NCBI RefSeq assembly: GCF_004341885.1
Contig: NZ_SLVX01000004.1
Location: 248,001 to 312,000 of the forward strand
Reading direction: 5' to 3'
From: Shinella granuli
GTDB taxonomy: Bacteria > Pseudomonadota > Alphaproteobacteria > Rhizobiales > Rhizobiaceae
DNA: 64,000 nucleotides
Part shown: piece by piece, positions 45,801-54,017 of the stretch
Layout of the letters: each line of letters opens with the position of its first letter
Position numbering within the stretch: position 1 is the first letter of the stretch
The notes under the pieces: generated by a model
Databases searched by the model: none
Seen by the model: only the letters and a program-made list of their open reading frames with translations
Told to the model about the DNA's origin: nothing
Translations under genes and position numbers: made by a program

Positions 45801-46755
45801 CGCGACCGCCGGCTTCGAACCGGTGACGACACCGGAAACCGCCGTCGTCGAAGAGACCCAGCCGGTCGACCAGACGCAGACCGCGGCGATCGTCGTTCCG
45901 GAAGCGATCACCCCTGCCTCGCTCTCGAAGGCGGCGACCGACGGCGATCCGCTGGCGCTGTTCGAGATCGGCGCGCGCTATACGGAAGGCCGCGGCATTG
46001 CGATGGACCTTGCGGAAGCCGCCCGCTGGTACGAACTTTCCGCCGCCCGCGGCTTTGCGCCCGCCGAATACCGCCTTGCCAATCTCTACGAGAAGGGCCA
46101 GGGCGTCGAGCGTGACCTGCCGCGTGCCCGCGAGCTCTACGAAATCGCGGCGAACAAGGGCAATGCCAGCGCCATGCACAACCTCGCCGTTCTCCTGGCG
46201 ACGGGCGTCGGCACCCAGCAGCCGGATTTCGACGGCGCGGCCAAGTGGTTCCAGAAGGCCTCCGAATTCGGCGTGCGCGACAGCCAGTTCAACCTTGCCA
46301 TCCTCTATGCGCGGGGCAACGGCGTGACGCAGGATCTGGAAGAATCCTACAAGTGGTTCGCCATCGCCGCCCGCGACGGCGACGGCGATGCGGCGCAGAA
46401 GCGCGACGAGGTGGCCAATGCCATGCGTCCCGAGCAGCTTTTCAGCGCCAAGGCGAAGGCGGAGCTGTGGAAGCCGCAACCGCTCGACGAGAAGGCCAAT
46501 TCGGCGGACCTGCCGGATGAATGGGTCGGCAAGCCGACGAAGACCGCCAGCGTCGACATGAAGAAGGCGATCCGCAACATCCAGGCGATCCTCAACAACA
46601 ACGGCTTCAACGCCGGCACGCCCGATGGCGCGATGGGCAAGAAGACGGTCGCCGCCATCAAGGCCTTCCAGAAGTCCGTCGGCCAGAAGGAAACCGGCGA
46701 GATCGACGACGCGCTGGTGACGGAACTCCTGAAGCGCAACAAGCAGCCGAGCTGA
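42856..46755 (+). CDS. podJ: PodJ-like polar localisation factor
   Basis: 1299 residues. Long coiled-coil N-terminal part (about 10-620) with repeated phrases such as LEARIEGLMAGGREARG and RLEGRIADLAGQLDLI, an acidic Pro-rich linker, one transmembrane helix near 858-880 (LLAVGAVLLAIMSYPLV), then periplasmic Sel1/TPR-like repeats (about 1030-1180: YTEGRGIAMDLAEAARWYEL, YEKGQGVERDLPRARELYEI) and a peptidoglycan-binding domain (about 1235-1297). This matches PodJL of Caulobacter and Agrobacterium, which organises the cell pole. ATG 42856 with GAGGCGAAAG upstream; earlier in-frame codons have no homology. Confidence 0.9.
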   Translation: MNGSRNPQRHGERSSLDALNRTIEGLEARIEGLMAGGREARGRGEERFAPRGEQPRYEPARAIPLRDDPVSEIVQRQRAIEGGRERVAQRLERRPLSADHHAAAQQAHAAYGGAQAGAAHGGQQVHPAYGHQQAAPARADNSVEDIAKALVSLRQDLKKDIADGLEREMQSLRSEIRGIRQMAEGRDNNDDLREELLRLSTGINQLGRQSGQTESLRVEFDELRSVLDGLAREDSVRRMEDRWNGVEKKLSIFDQTRDDELVALAYRLDELKSQIGAVSATPAIHALEGKIETIARAIDMLARQAQPDDGRFVSAVTSQFEGLDTRLDEISRAIAAAGRMQQSSMADNGMMQRLEGRIADLAGQLDLIAHRPDPAPDQGLSLRIEALASRIEDLSNERAALRLEERIEHLSQMLEQSQQAAPAQGGEELAYYLSDISRKIDALDQGSVNDQLAERLDALARRIDGLDAPTGSPFQDDRFAHIEDRLSAIADRLDATSVAPAGDHEALRGLEAQIAHLSTLISTPSAAVAQIPSEFEGRLATIEDYMATNDEYIVEAARQAAEAVMEAYRHAGPATAAGSDMEAIAGLADDLRALEELTRSSEERTARTFDALHDTLVQIAGRLEQLDAPHDTFGRREAAMPRAEMPAMDVERHAAPVSSIYGNDYPFDDDGFGARETRKAEAETPQEESRFAEIEVETIPVPERPAPEEALADEPVALAADQPAEAQPKSGLLAGLKRRFAPGRKEAVPPAERQQIDPTPSIDPTDELAPEEANQLLEPGSGVPDVRRILERVRAGQASGSRAAGGSEGEKADFIAAARRAARLAAEETDTISRVAPARKTEKLAKGEKPASALSRHRRPILLAVGAVLLAIMSYPLVNTLVAGDEAPVVVEQTAITANETVPVETTTGTGEAVTANTAAAPVVGEEAVTDPAPVENGDVESGDARGLGDTQTNAGAERTSTDISATGSDALTAPVEMTDGAATAGFEPVTTPETAVVEETQPVDQTQTAAIVVPEAITPASLSKAATDGDPLALFEIGARYTEGRGIAMDLAEAARWYELSAARGFAPAEYRLANLYEKGQGVERDLPRARELYEIAANKGNASAMHNLAVLLATGVGTQQPDFDGAAKWFQKASEFGVRDSQFNLAILYARGNGVTQDLEESYKWFAIAARDGDGDAAQKRDEVANAMRPEQLFSAKAKAELWKPQPLDEKANSADLPDEWVGKPTKTASVDMKKAIRNIQAILNNNGFNAGTPDGAMGKKTVAAIKAFQKSVGQKETGEIDDALVTELLKRNKQPS

Positions 46756-46766
46756 TCGGCGGATTG

Positions 46767-46805
46767 CCGGAGAGGCCCTGAAAACGGCTTCTCCGGTTGA
46801 CTTGT
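46767..46805 (+). terminator. Hairpin after podJ
   Basis: CCGGAGAGGCC pairs with GGCTTCTCCGG (11 bp, one G-T) around an eight-base loop, then TTGACTTGT. It begins 12 bases after the stop. The T-tract is weak, so termination may be partial. Confidence 0.6.
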
Positions 46806-47270
46806 CCCCACCCTGCGGGCATGACGCTCACCACGGCGCGGCACACCGTTCACGATGTGCTACGGACGCTGTGGCATTTTGTATTTGCCGCTTGATCTCA
46901 TCCTTAAATCGGCCCCGATTTCAGGAATGATGCGGTAGAAATTTTCATGTCGCCCCAAGATGATACGCGCTCGACAAACGTTATCATCAGGGAAGGTGGC
47001 AAACGCAGTTCCAGCAAGGCTGCAAAATGCGGTCTTGTGTCCGGAATCGCACAGAAGAACAGGGCGCACCCAGACGCTGCGCCCCGTGACCGATCCTTGC
47101 ATGATGCAAGGCGCAACCGGCTGCCGGAGGGGTCCCCTCCTTCACGCGGCGGGGCGCTTGCGCATATGCGCAACCTGCCGGGGAGAGCCGCGACGGCAGG
47201 CAAAACGGCCAGCGGCCGCCGGATGTTTTGAGCCCGCGCAAGCGGAAAATTTGCCGATCGGGGTATTGTT
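46806..47270. other. Intergenic region with three palindromes before the TauE-type gene
   Basis: No convincing gene. Three perfect palindromes follow one another: CCTTGCAT-G-ATGCAAGG (47095-47111), GGAGGGG-T-CCCCTCC (47126-47140) and TTGCGCATATGCGCAA (47158-47173). Frames on both strands are open but carry no family signal. This could be a mosaic intergenic repeat or a structured RNA. Confidence 0.5.
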
Positions 47271-48197
47271 GTGACTGTCTATCTGCCCATTGCAGAGCTC
47301 TCGGTGAACATCTTCATCATTCTGGGCATGGGCGCGGCCGTCGGCTTCCTTTCCGGCATGTTCGGGGTCGGCGGCGGCTTCCTCATCACACCGCTCCTCA
47401 TCTTCTACAACATACCGCCGATCGTCGCTGTCGCGACGGGCGCCAACCAGGTCGTCGCCTCCTCGATATCGGGCGCCCTCTCGCATTTCCGGCGCGGCAC
47501 GCTGGATGTGAAGCTCGGCACGGTGCTGCTCTTCGGCGGCCTCGCGGGCGCCACGGTCGGCATCTGGATCTTCTCGCTCCTGCGCAGCGTCGGCCAGCTC
47601 GATCTCGTCATCTCGTTGCTCTATGTCGTGCTGCTCGGCACCGTCGGCATCCTGATGCTGCTCGAAAGCATCCGGGCGCTGCGCCGTGCGGCGAAAAACC
47701 AGCCCGTCTCGCTGCGCCGGCCCGGCCAGCATAGCTGGGTGCACCGCCTGCCGCTGAAGATGCGTTTCAAGAAGTCGAAGATCTATCTTTCCGTCATCCC
47801 GGTCGTCGGCCTCGGCTTCGGCATCGGCATCCTCACCTCCATCATGGGTGTCGGCGGCGGCTTCATCATGGTGCCGGCCATGATCTATCTCCTGCGCATC
47901 CCGACCAATGTCGTCGTCGGCACCTCGCTGTTCCAGATCATCTTCGTCACGGCCTATACGACGATGATGCAGGCGACGACCAACTATTCGGTCGATATCG
48001 TGCTCGCCTTCATCCTGATGGTGGCGGGCGTCATCGGCGCGCAATACGGCGTGCGCGTCGGCCAGAAGCTGCGCGGCGAACAGTTGCGTGCGCTGCTGGC
48101 GCTGCTCGTCCTTGCCGTCGGTGCCCGCCTTGCCGTCGATCTCGTCGTCACGCCGGCCGATGTCTATTCCGTCGTCAGCGAGGGGGTCTATCGATGA
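47271..48197 (+). CDS. TauE/SafE (TSUP) family sulfite/organosulfur exporter
   Basis: 308 residues, about eight helices. Twin glycine-rich motifs GFLSGMFGVGGGFLITPLLI and TSIMGVGGGFIMVPAMIYLL, the two TSUP repeats, are plain, with ATGANQVVASS in between. GTG start. Probably exports sulfite, sulfoacetate or a related anion. The stop overlaps the next start (ATGA), linking it to a TIGR02186 protein. Confidence 0.93.
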   Translation: MTVYLPIAELSVNIFIILGMGAAVGFLSGMFGVGGGFLITPLLIFYNIPPIVAVATGANQVVASSISGALSHFRRGTLDVKLGTVLLFGGLAGATVGIWIFSLLRSVGQLDLVISLLYVVLLGTVGILMLLESIRALRRAAKNQPVSLRRPGQHSWVHRLPLKMRFKKSKIYLSVIPVVGLGFGIGILTSIMGVGGGFIMVPAMIYLLRIPTNVVVGTSLFQIIFVTAYTTMMQATTNYSVDIVLAFILMVAGVIGAQYGVRVGQKLRGEQLRALLALLVLAVGARLAVDLVVTPADVYSVVSEGVYR

Positions 48198-48988
48198 GAG
48201 CCGTCGCTGCGCTTCTTCTTGCCCTGGGCCTTGCCCTTCCCGCTGCCGCGCAGGTGCTGGAGGACAGGCCGGTCGAGTTCCCGGAAAAGCTCGAGATCGG
48301 CATCTCGACGGACGAGATCGCGATCTCCTCGGATTTCCGCGGCGCGGACCTGACGATCTTCGGCGCCATCGAAGGCTATGACCCGTCCCTGCTCGCCCAG
48401 CGCAAATACGATATCGTCGTGGCGCTGGAGGGGCCGAAGGACAACAATACGGTGCGCGTGAAGGAGCGCATCTTCGGCATCTGGGTCAACCGCCGCTCGA
48501 TGACCTTCGAGCTCGTGCCGGAATCCTATTCGCTGTCGAGCACGCGGGACGTGGAGACGATCGCCGAGCCGCCGGTGCTCAACGGCGTCGGCGTCGGCAT
48601 CCAGCACATCCGCCTTTCGCCGATCGGCTATGTCGGCGACGGCAGCACCATCACGGAGTTTCGCGAGGCCTTCCGGCGCCTCAAGGAGAGCGGCGGCTTC
48701 TACCAGCGCGATCCGGGCGGCGTGCAGTTCATCAGCGCGAGCCTGTTCAAGGCGACGGTGAAACTGCCGGCAAGCGTGCCGAACGGCACCCACGTCGTGC
48801 GCGCGCATCTCTTCCGCGATGGTGTCTTCATTGCCGAGAAGGCGCTGCCGCTGCGCGTGATGAAGACCGGCATCGAGCAGATGATCTCCAATGCCGCCTA
48901 CAACAATGCGCTCGCCTACGGCGCCTTCTCGGTGCTCCTCGCCCTGCTCACCGGATGGCTGGCCAGCATCGTCTTCCGCAAGGACTGA
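48194..48988 (+). CDS. TIGR02186-family membrane protein
   Basis: 264 residues. Signal peptide AVAALLLALGLALPAAAQ, a periplasmic beta domain (LEIGISTDEIAISSDFRGAD, VRVKERIFGIWVNRR), and one C-terminal helix (YGAFSVLLALLTGWLASIVF) ending in a short basic tail. This family is found next to TSUP exporters in alphaproteobacteria and may be an accessory subunit. Translationally coupled to the gene before it. Confidence 0.88.
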   Translation: MRAVAALLLALGLALPAAAQVLEDRPVEFPEKLEIGISTDEIAISSDFRGADLTIFGAIEGYDPSLLAQRKYDIVVALEGPKDNNTVRVKERIFGIWVNRRSMTFELVPESYSLSSTRDVETIAEPPVLNGVGVGIQHIRLSPIGYVGDGSTITEFREAFRRLKESGGFYQRDPGGVQFISASLFKATVKLPASVPNGTHVVRAHLFRDGVFIAEKALPLRVMKTGIEQMISNAAYNNALAYGAFSVLLALLTGWLASIVFRKD

Positions 48989-48991
48989 ACG

Positions 48992-49432
48992 TCAGGAGCG
49001 GTAGACCAGGACCGGCACCTTGGCGTGGCTGAGCACCTTCGTCGTGACGCTGCCCATCAGGAAGGCGCTGACGCCGCGCCGGCCGTGCGAGGCCATGGCG
49101 ATCAGGTCGCAGTCCTTTGCCTTGGCGGTGTCGACGATCGCCTGCCAGGCATCGCCCGCCGTCACCTGCAGCGTCTCGACCGGCACGCCGGCGGTGCTCG
49201 CCTTCGTCTCGACGGCGCCGAGGATGCGGATGCCATCCTCCTTCACATGCGCTTCGTAATCCGCCCTGAGATTGACGGTCGCGCCGGGGGTCACGGGCAG
49301 GAAATGCAGCGGCTCGGCCACCGTCAGCACCGTCACCTTCGCGCCGAGCGTCCTGGCGAGCTGGAGCGTCTGGTCGATGGCAGCGGTGGACAGGTCGGAA
49401 CCGTCCGTGGGAACGAGGATATGCTTGTACAT
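48992..49432 (-). CDS. Universal stress protein (UspA family)
   Basis: 146 residues, one Usp domain. Opens YKHILVPTDGSDLSTAAIDQ and ends with the ATP-binding loop ASHGRRGVSAFLMGSVTTKV and HAKVPVLVYR (G-x2-G-x9-GS). Cytoplasmic. Convergent with the TIGR02186 gene, three bases apart. Confidence 0.94.
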   Translation of the reverse strand: MYKHILVPTDGSDLSTAAIDQTLQLARTLGAKVTVLTVAEPLHFLPVTPGATVNLRADYEAHVKEDGIRILGAVETKASTAGVPVETLQVTAGDAWQAIVDTAKAKDCDLIAMASHGRRGVSAFLMGSVTTKVLSHAKVPVLVYRS

Positions 49433-49508
49433 GGTGCAGCCTCCTTTTTGTCCAGACTAGAGCCGGCGTCCGGTGCTGCCTTGATGGAAATCAACCTTGA
49501 GGCTTTCG

Positions 49509-50015
49509 TCAAGCGCCGGCTGCGGCCATGCTCCGGGCGACGGTCGCCTCATAGGCGGCCTGCAGCTCGTTGAAGACCGAGCGGGCAGGGCGCGGCGCGC
49601 CGAGATGGATCGCCCGCAGCTCCTCCATGAAGGCTTCCCACAGCGGCGCGCCGCCCTCTTCCAGCAGCTCCGCACGGATCGACAGGTCCTCCGTCACCGG
49701 CAGGAAGCGCCGGCCCCAGGCGCCCATCATGGCGAAGACCGGCACCAATGCGATGCCCATTTCGGTGAGGCTGTAGAGCGCCTTCTGCTTGTGGCTCGGA
49801 TCGTCCGCCTTGCTGATGAGGCCCTCGTCGACGAGGCGGCGCAGCCGGTCCGCCAGGATGTTGGAGGCGATGCCTTCCTCCGATTTCGTCAGGAGCTCGC
49901 GAAAATGGCGGCGGTTGCCGAACATCATGTCGCGCAGCACGATCAGGCTCCAGCGGTCGCCGAGGATTTCGAGCGTCAGGTTGATCGGGCAGCCGGAGCG
50001 GCGGGTATCTTTCAT
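49509..50015 (-). CDS. HxlR-family transcriptional regulator
   Basis: 168 residues, winged helix. The HxlR signature Cys is at GCPINLTLEILGDRWSLIVL, followed by FRELLTKSEEGIASNILADR and LEEEGLI-type wing (LVDEGLISKADD). ATG 50015 has GGAGA six bases upstream; TTG 50027 is a weaker alternative. Divergent from a DHFR-like gene with three operator half-sites in between, so it probably represses both. Confidence 0.93.
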   Translation of the reverse strand: MKDTRRSGCPINLTLEILGDRWSLIVLRDMMFGNRRHFRELLTKSEEGIASNILADRLRRLVDEGLISKADDPSHKQKALYSLTEMGIALVPVFAMMGAWGRRFLPVTEDLSIRAELLEEGGAPLWEAFMEELRAIHLGAPRPARSVFNELQAAYEATVARSMAAAGA

Positions 50016-50043
50016 CAGGTTCTCCAAAAACTGCTTGCATATT

Positions 50044-50090
50044 ACAACTGGTTTCGCTATCCATCAACCAGTTGCAAATCGCAACTGGTT
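50044..50090. promoter_or_regulatory. Operator with three half-sites between HxlR and reductase genes
   Basis: AACCAGTTGC (50066-50075) and GCAACTGGTT (50081-50090) form a perfect 10-bp inverted repeat with a five-base spacer. A third half, ACAACTGGTT (50044-50053), lies in the same orientation as the second, 37 bases upstream of it. It fits binding by the adjacent HxlR protein. Confidence 0.75.
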
Positions 50091-50131
50091 TAAAAGCGGG
50101 CGGCAGACGGCCCGCAATGGAGGACAGGACG

Positions 50132-50692
50132 ATGGCAAAGGTAATCATCTGGAACCTCGTGACGCTCGACGGCTTCTTCGAGGGCGAGAAGAAATGGGAT
50201 CTCGACTTTCACAACCGGGCCTGGGGGCCGGAGCTGGAAAAGCTCAGCACGGATTTCGGCACGTCGGCGAGCCTCCTCGTCTTCGGCCGCGTGACCTATG
50301 AGGGCATGAAGGCCTACTGGACGACGACCGAGGACGAAGGGGCCGTGAAGGCCTTCATGAACGACCTGCCGAAGCTCGTCGCCTCGCGCACCATCACCGC
50401 TTCCGACTGGAACAACACCGAGGTGACCGCCGACATCGTCGCGGCGCTTTCGGCGCGCAAGGAGGTACTCGACAAGACGATCTACGTCTTCGGCAGCGCC
50501 GACCTCACGGATTCGCTGCTGAAGGCCGGGCTCGTCGACGAGGTCATGCTGGCGGTCGTCCCGGTGCAGCTCGGCAACGGCACGCCCTTCTTCAAGGAGG
50601 GCACGCGGCGTGACTTCACGCTACTGGAGGCACGGCCGCTCGAAAACGGCACGGTGGTGATGCGTTATGCGCCGGAGGCCGTCAGCCGATAA
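50132..50692 (+). CDS. Dihydrofolate-reductase-like (RibD C-terminal) family protein
   Basis: 186 residues. Fold of the RibD/DHFR family: MAKVIIWNLVTLDGFFEGEK, LLVFGRVTYEGMKAYW, IYVFGSADLTDSLLKAGLVDE and VPVQLGNGTPFF. NAD(P)H-dependent reductase of unknown substrate; such genes are often controlled by HxlR or stress regulators. ATG 50132 with GGAGGACAGG upstream. The 3' end overlaps pdeM on the other strand by 11 bases. Confidence 0.88.
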   Translation: MAKVIIWNLVTLDGFFEGEKKWDLDFHNRAWGPELEKLSTDFGTSASLLVFGRVTYEGMKAYWTTTEDEGAVKAFMNDLPKLVASRTITASDWNNTEVTADIVAALSARKEVLDKTIYVFGSADLTDSLLKAGLVDEVMLAVVPVQLGNGTPFFKEGTRRDFTLLEARPLENGTVVMRYAPEAVSR

Positions 50693-51407
50693 GGTTGGCG
50701 AAGCGCACCGAATAGATGCGGTCGCGGCCGAGCATGTGCGCGACGAGGCTTGGCCGCTCGAAAAGGCCGGTCATCGCCCTGTGACGCAGATCCAGGCCGC
50801 CGGTCATCAGGCCGAAGGCGGGCATCAGGAGGCGCCGCCCGTCGGTCGCAAAACACGGTCGGCGCACGGCCTTCTCCCGGCGGATGACGGTGGCGGCCGG
50901 GTGCAGGTGGCCGGCGATCTCGCCGGCAGGCGACAGCAGCGACGGCTCGTGCCGGAAGGCGAGGCCCGCATAGTGCAGCTCGTCCGCCGACTGGCCGGGC
51001 AGGTCCACCGTCCCGTCCGGATCGTGGTTGCCGTTGATCCAGATCCAGTCGCGCCCGCGCGCCAGATCCGTGATCTTCGCGCGAAAAATGTCCGGCAGGT
51101 GGGCCGAGCCGACGCGATCATGGAAATTGTCGCCGAGGCTGACGACGATCGCCGGATCATGCCTGAGGATGACGGCTTCGAGCACCTTGAGCGTGGCGAG
51201 CGTATCGTAGGGCGGCAGCATCATGCCGCGCCGCGCGAAGGCCGCGCCCTTTTCCAGATGCAGGTCCGAGACGACGAGAAGGCGGGTTTCCGGCAGGTAG
51301 AGCGCGCCGAGCGGATCGCACACCGCTTCCACGCCCGCCACCACGGTGCGGGCCGAAACGGCGCCGAAATCCTCGATCTTCGCCGATGCCAGCGCGAGCC
51401 TCTGCAT
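50682..51407 (-). CDS. pdeM: Ligase-associated DNA damage response endonuclease PdeM
   Basis: 241 residues, metallophosphoesterase. Metal motifs SDLHLEKGAAFARRG, SLGDNFHD and NGNHDPDG, plus a late GLMTGGLDLRHRAM. This is the PdeM branch that normally clusters with an Lhr-type helicase, an ATP-dependent ligase and an exonuclease. Here only the helicase gene precedes it, 29 bases upstream. Confidence 0.92.
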   Translation of the reverse strand: MQRLALASAKIEDFGAVSARTVVAGVEAVCDPLGALYLPETRLLVVSDLHLEKGAAFARRGMMLPPYDTLATLKVLEAVILRHDPAIVVSLGDNFHDRVGSAHLPDIFRAKITDLARGRDWIWINGNHDPDGTVDLPGQSADELHYAGLAFRHEPSLLSPAGEIAGHLHPAATVIRREKAVRRPCFATDGRRLLMPAFGLMTGGLDLRHRAMTGLFERPSLVAHMLGRDRIYSVRFANLIG

Positions 51408-51436
51408 GCCTGTCGTTCAATCCTCTCGATGGCCCT

Positions 51437-53962
51437 TCAGATGGCCGCCACGCCCATCGCCTCGGCGATCAGGTCCTCCGCCGCTTCCGCCAGCAGAGAA
51501 TCCTGTGCCTCGCCCGCCACCGGCTCCCTGCCGATTTCCAGCATGATCGGCACGGCGAGCGGCGATATGCGGTCGAGCCGCCGGTGGGTGATGTGGCCCT
51601 TGATTCGTGCCAGCATATCGCCCAATCGCTGAATATCCAAAAGCCCCGCCGCCGCATCGTTGCGCGTGGCCTCCAGCAGGATGTGGTCCGGCTCGTGGCT
51701 TCTCAGCACGTCGTAGATGAGGTCGGCGGAAACGGTGACCTGCCGCCCGGTCTTTTCCTTGCCCGGATGGCGCTGCTCGATAAGCCCGGCAATCACGGCG
51801 CAATTGCGGAAGGTGCGCTTCAGCATGAAACTCTCGTCAAGCCAGGCCTCCAGGTCGTCGCCCAGCATGTCCTCGTCGAAGAGGCTTGCGAGCGACGGGC
51901 GCTCCACCGCAAAGCTGTAGCCGAGATCGTCGAGCGCCCAGACGGCAAGGGAATAGTCCGTGGCGACGAAGCCGAGCGGCCGGCGGCCGGCCCGCTCCAG
52001 CCGGCGCGTCAGCAGCATGCCGAGCGTCTGGTGCGCCAGCCGCCCCTCGAACGGATAGGCGACCATGTAGTGCCGGCTGCCGCGCGGAAAGGTCTCGATG
52101 AGCAGTTCGTCGCGCTTCGGCAGGGCGGAGACGTCCCGCTGCAGGGCGAGCCAGTCGCGCACCTGCTCGGGCAGCCCGCCCCAGCGGTGGGGATCGTCGA
52201 GCATGCTGCGCACCTGGTCGGCGAGATAGGTGGAGAGCGGGAACTTGCCGCCGGCATAGGCCGGCACCTTCGGATCGAGCGAGAAGGCCTGGGAGACGAG
52301 ACATTCGTTCTCGCGGATGCCTTCGAAGCGCAGCACCTTGCCGGAGAAGAGGAAGGTATCGCCGGGCGCCAGCATTTCGAGGAAATATTCCTCCACCTTG
52401 CCGAGCGAGGCGCCGCCGCGGCCGATCGCGCCCTTGGCGCCGCGCTTGACCATGCGCACGTTCAGCATCGGCATTTCGACGATCGTGCCGAGGTTGAGGC
52501 GGTATTGCTGGGCGACCTGCGGATTGGAGACGCGCCAGAGCCCGTCCTGTGTTTTGCGGATGCGGGCATAGCGCTCGTAGGTCTTCAGCGCATAGCCGCC
52601 GGTCGCGACGAACGCGACGATGCGGCCGAATTTTTCCCGCGGCAGGCCGGTATAGGGCGCGGCGGCGGTGATCTCGGCAAAGAGCGCATCCTCGTCGAAG
52701 GGCGCCGCGCAGGCCATGCCGAGGACATGCTGGGCGAGCACGTCGAGCGCGCCGTCGCCCACCGGCGGCGTATCCTGCGCGCCGAGATAGTTGGCGTCGA
52801 GCGCCGCCTGGCACTCCATCACCTCGAAGCGGTTGGCGGGCACCAGGATCGCCCGGCTCGGCTCGTCCATGCGGTGGTTGGCGCGGCCGATGCGCTGGGC
52901 GAGCCGCGAGGCGCCTTTCGGCGCGCCGACATGGATGACGAGGTCGACGTCGCCCCAGTCGATGCCGAGGTCGAGCGTCGAGGTGGCGACGACGGCGCGC
53001 AGGCGGTTCTCCGCCATGGCGGCCTCCACCTTGCGGCGCTGGCCGACATCGAGCGAGCCGTGGTGCAGCGCGATCGGCAGCGTGTCCTCGTTGATGTTCC
53101 AGAGCTCCTGGAAGAGGATTTCCGCCTGGCTGCGCGTGTTGACGAAGAGCAGGGAGGTCTTGTGGTCGCGGATCGCCTCGTAGACCTCGGGCATGGCATA
53201 TTTCGCCGAATGCCCGGACCAGGGCACGCGCTCCTTGCTCTTGAGGATGGTGATGATCGGCCGCGCCCCGCCCGGCGCCGTGACGAGGCCGGCATGCCGC
53301 GCCGCGCCCGGTCGCTGCGCGACCAGCCAGCGCCGCAGGTCCATCGGCTCGGCGACGGTGGCCGACAGGCCGATGGTGCGAAGGCCGGGCGCAAGGCGGC
53401 GCAACCGCGCGAGCCCCAGCGACAGGAGATGGCCGCGCTTGGAGGTGACGAGCGAATGCAGCTCGTCGAAGATCACATATTTCAGGTCCTTGAAGAAGCG
53501 CGGCGCCTCGCCGTTGGCGATGAGCAGGGCGACCTGCTCGGGCGTCGTCAGCAGGATGTCGGGCGGATTGAGGCGCTGGCGCTGGCGTTTGGCCTGCGGC
53601 GTGTCGCCGGTGCGCGTCTCGACGGTGATGGGCAGGCCCATCTCCTCGACGGGCTTCATCAGGTTGCGCTCGATATCGACGGCGAGCGCCTTCAGCGGCG
53701 AGATGTAGAGCGTGTGGATGCCGGTGAAGGCGCTGCCGGGCGGGAGCCTGCCGCGGCGCGTCAGGTCGGTGAGGGCCGGCAGGAAGCCGGCGAGCGTCTT
53801 GCCGGCGCCGGTCGGAGCGATGAGCAGCAGGCTTTCGCCCGCCGTCGCCCGCGCAAGGAGCTCCATCTGGTGCGCACGCGGCTGCCATCCCTTGGCCGAA
53901 AACCAGGCGGCGAAGGCGGCGGGCAGGAGGCTGGGGCCGGCGGTGGAATCGATGGTGCTCAC
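51437..53962 (-). CDS. Ligase-associated DNA damage response DEXH box helicase (Lhr-type)
   Basis: 841 residues. Motif I APTGAGKTLAGFLP, motif II VIFDELHSLVTSKRGHLLSL, motif III GLSATVAEP and motif VI QRIGRANHRMDEPSR; the WH and Lhr-core C-terminal regions follow (GTIVEMPMLNVRMVKRGAKG). DNA repair helicase of superfamily 2. GTG start (STIDST...). It forms an operon with pdeM downstream. No ligase or exonuclease gene of the usual four is in the window. Confidence 0.93.
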   Translation of the reverse strand: MSTIDSTAGPSLLPAAFAAWFSAKGWQPRAHQMELLARATAGESLLLIAPTGAGKTLAGFLPALTDLTRRGRLPPGSAFTGIHTLYISPLKALAVDIERNLMKPVEEMGLPITVETRTGDTPQAKRQRQRLNPPDILLTTPEQVALLIANGEAPRFFKDLKYVIFDELHSLVTSKRGHLLSLGLARLRRLAPGLRTIGLSATVAEPMDLRRWLVAQRPGAARHAGLVTAPGGARPIITILKSKERVPWSGHSAKYAMPEVYEAIRDHKTSLLFVNTRSQAEILFQELWNINEDTLPIALHHGSLDVGQRRKVEAAMAENRLRAVVATSTLDLGIDWGDVDLVIHVGAPKGASRLAQRIGRANHRMDEPSRAILVPANRFEVMECQAALDANYLGAQDTPPVGDGALDVLAQHVLGMACAAPFDEDALFAEITAAAPYTGLPREKFGRIVAFVATGGYALKTYERYARIRKTQDGLWRVSNPQVAQQYRLNLGTIVEMPMLNVRMVKRGAKGAIGRGGASLGKVEEYFLEMLAPGDTFLFSGKVLRFEGIRENECLVSQAFSLDPKVPAYAGGKFPLSTYLADQVRSMLDDPHRWGGLPEQVRDWLALQRDVSALPKRDELLIETFPRGSRHYMVAYPFEGRLAHQTLGMLLTRRLERAGRRPLGFVATDYSLAVWALDDLGYSFAVERPSLASLFDEDMLGDDLEAWLDESFMLKRTFRNCAVIAGLIEQRHPGKEKTGRQVTVSADLIYDVLRSHEPDHILLEATRNDAAAGLLDIQRLGDMLARIKGHITHRRLDRISPLAVPIMLEIGREPVAGEAQDSLLAEAAEDLIAEAMGVAAI

Positions 53963-54017
53963 CGGCCTAAGCTAGTGACCGCCGGGCGAATGTGAAGCGG
54001 TCCCCGGAAAAATAGCC

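Noticed and set aside
42667-46479. Very long open frame on the minus strand opposite podJ
   Set aside because: Codon composition of the GC-rich plus-strand coiled-coil gene leaves the antisense frame open. The translation is Arg/Gly/Asp-rich with no domain, and the sense frame has clear Sel1 and peptidoglycan-binding domains.
46947-47231. 94-codon plus-strand frame in the podJ-TauE intergenic region
   Set aside because: No ribosome site, no homology signal and a run through three palindromes; more likely non-coding repeat.
51386-53995. Plus-strand frame of about 870 codons opposite the helicase gene
   Set aside because: No recognisable protein; the minus strand carries all helicase motifs.
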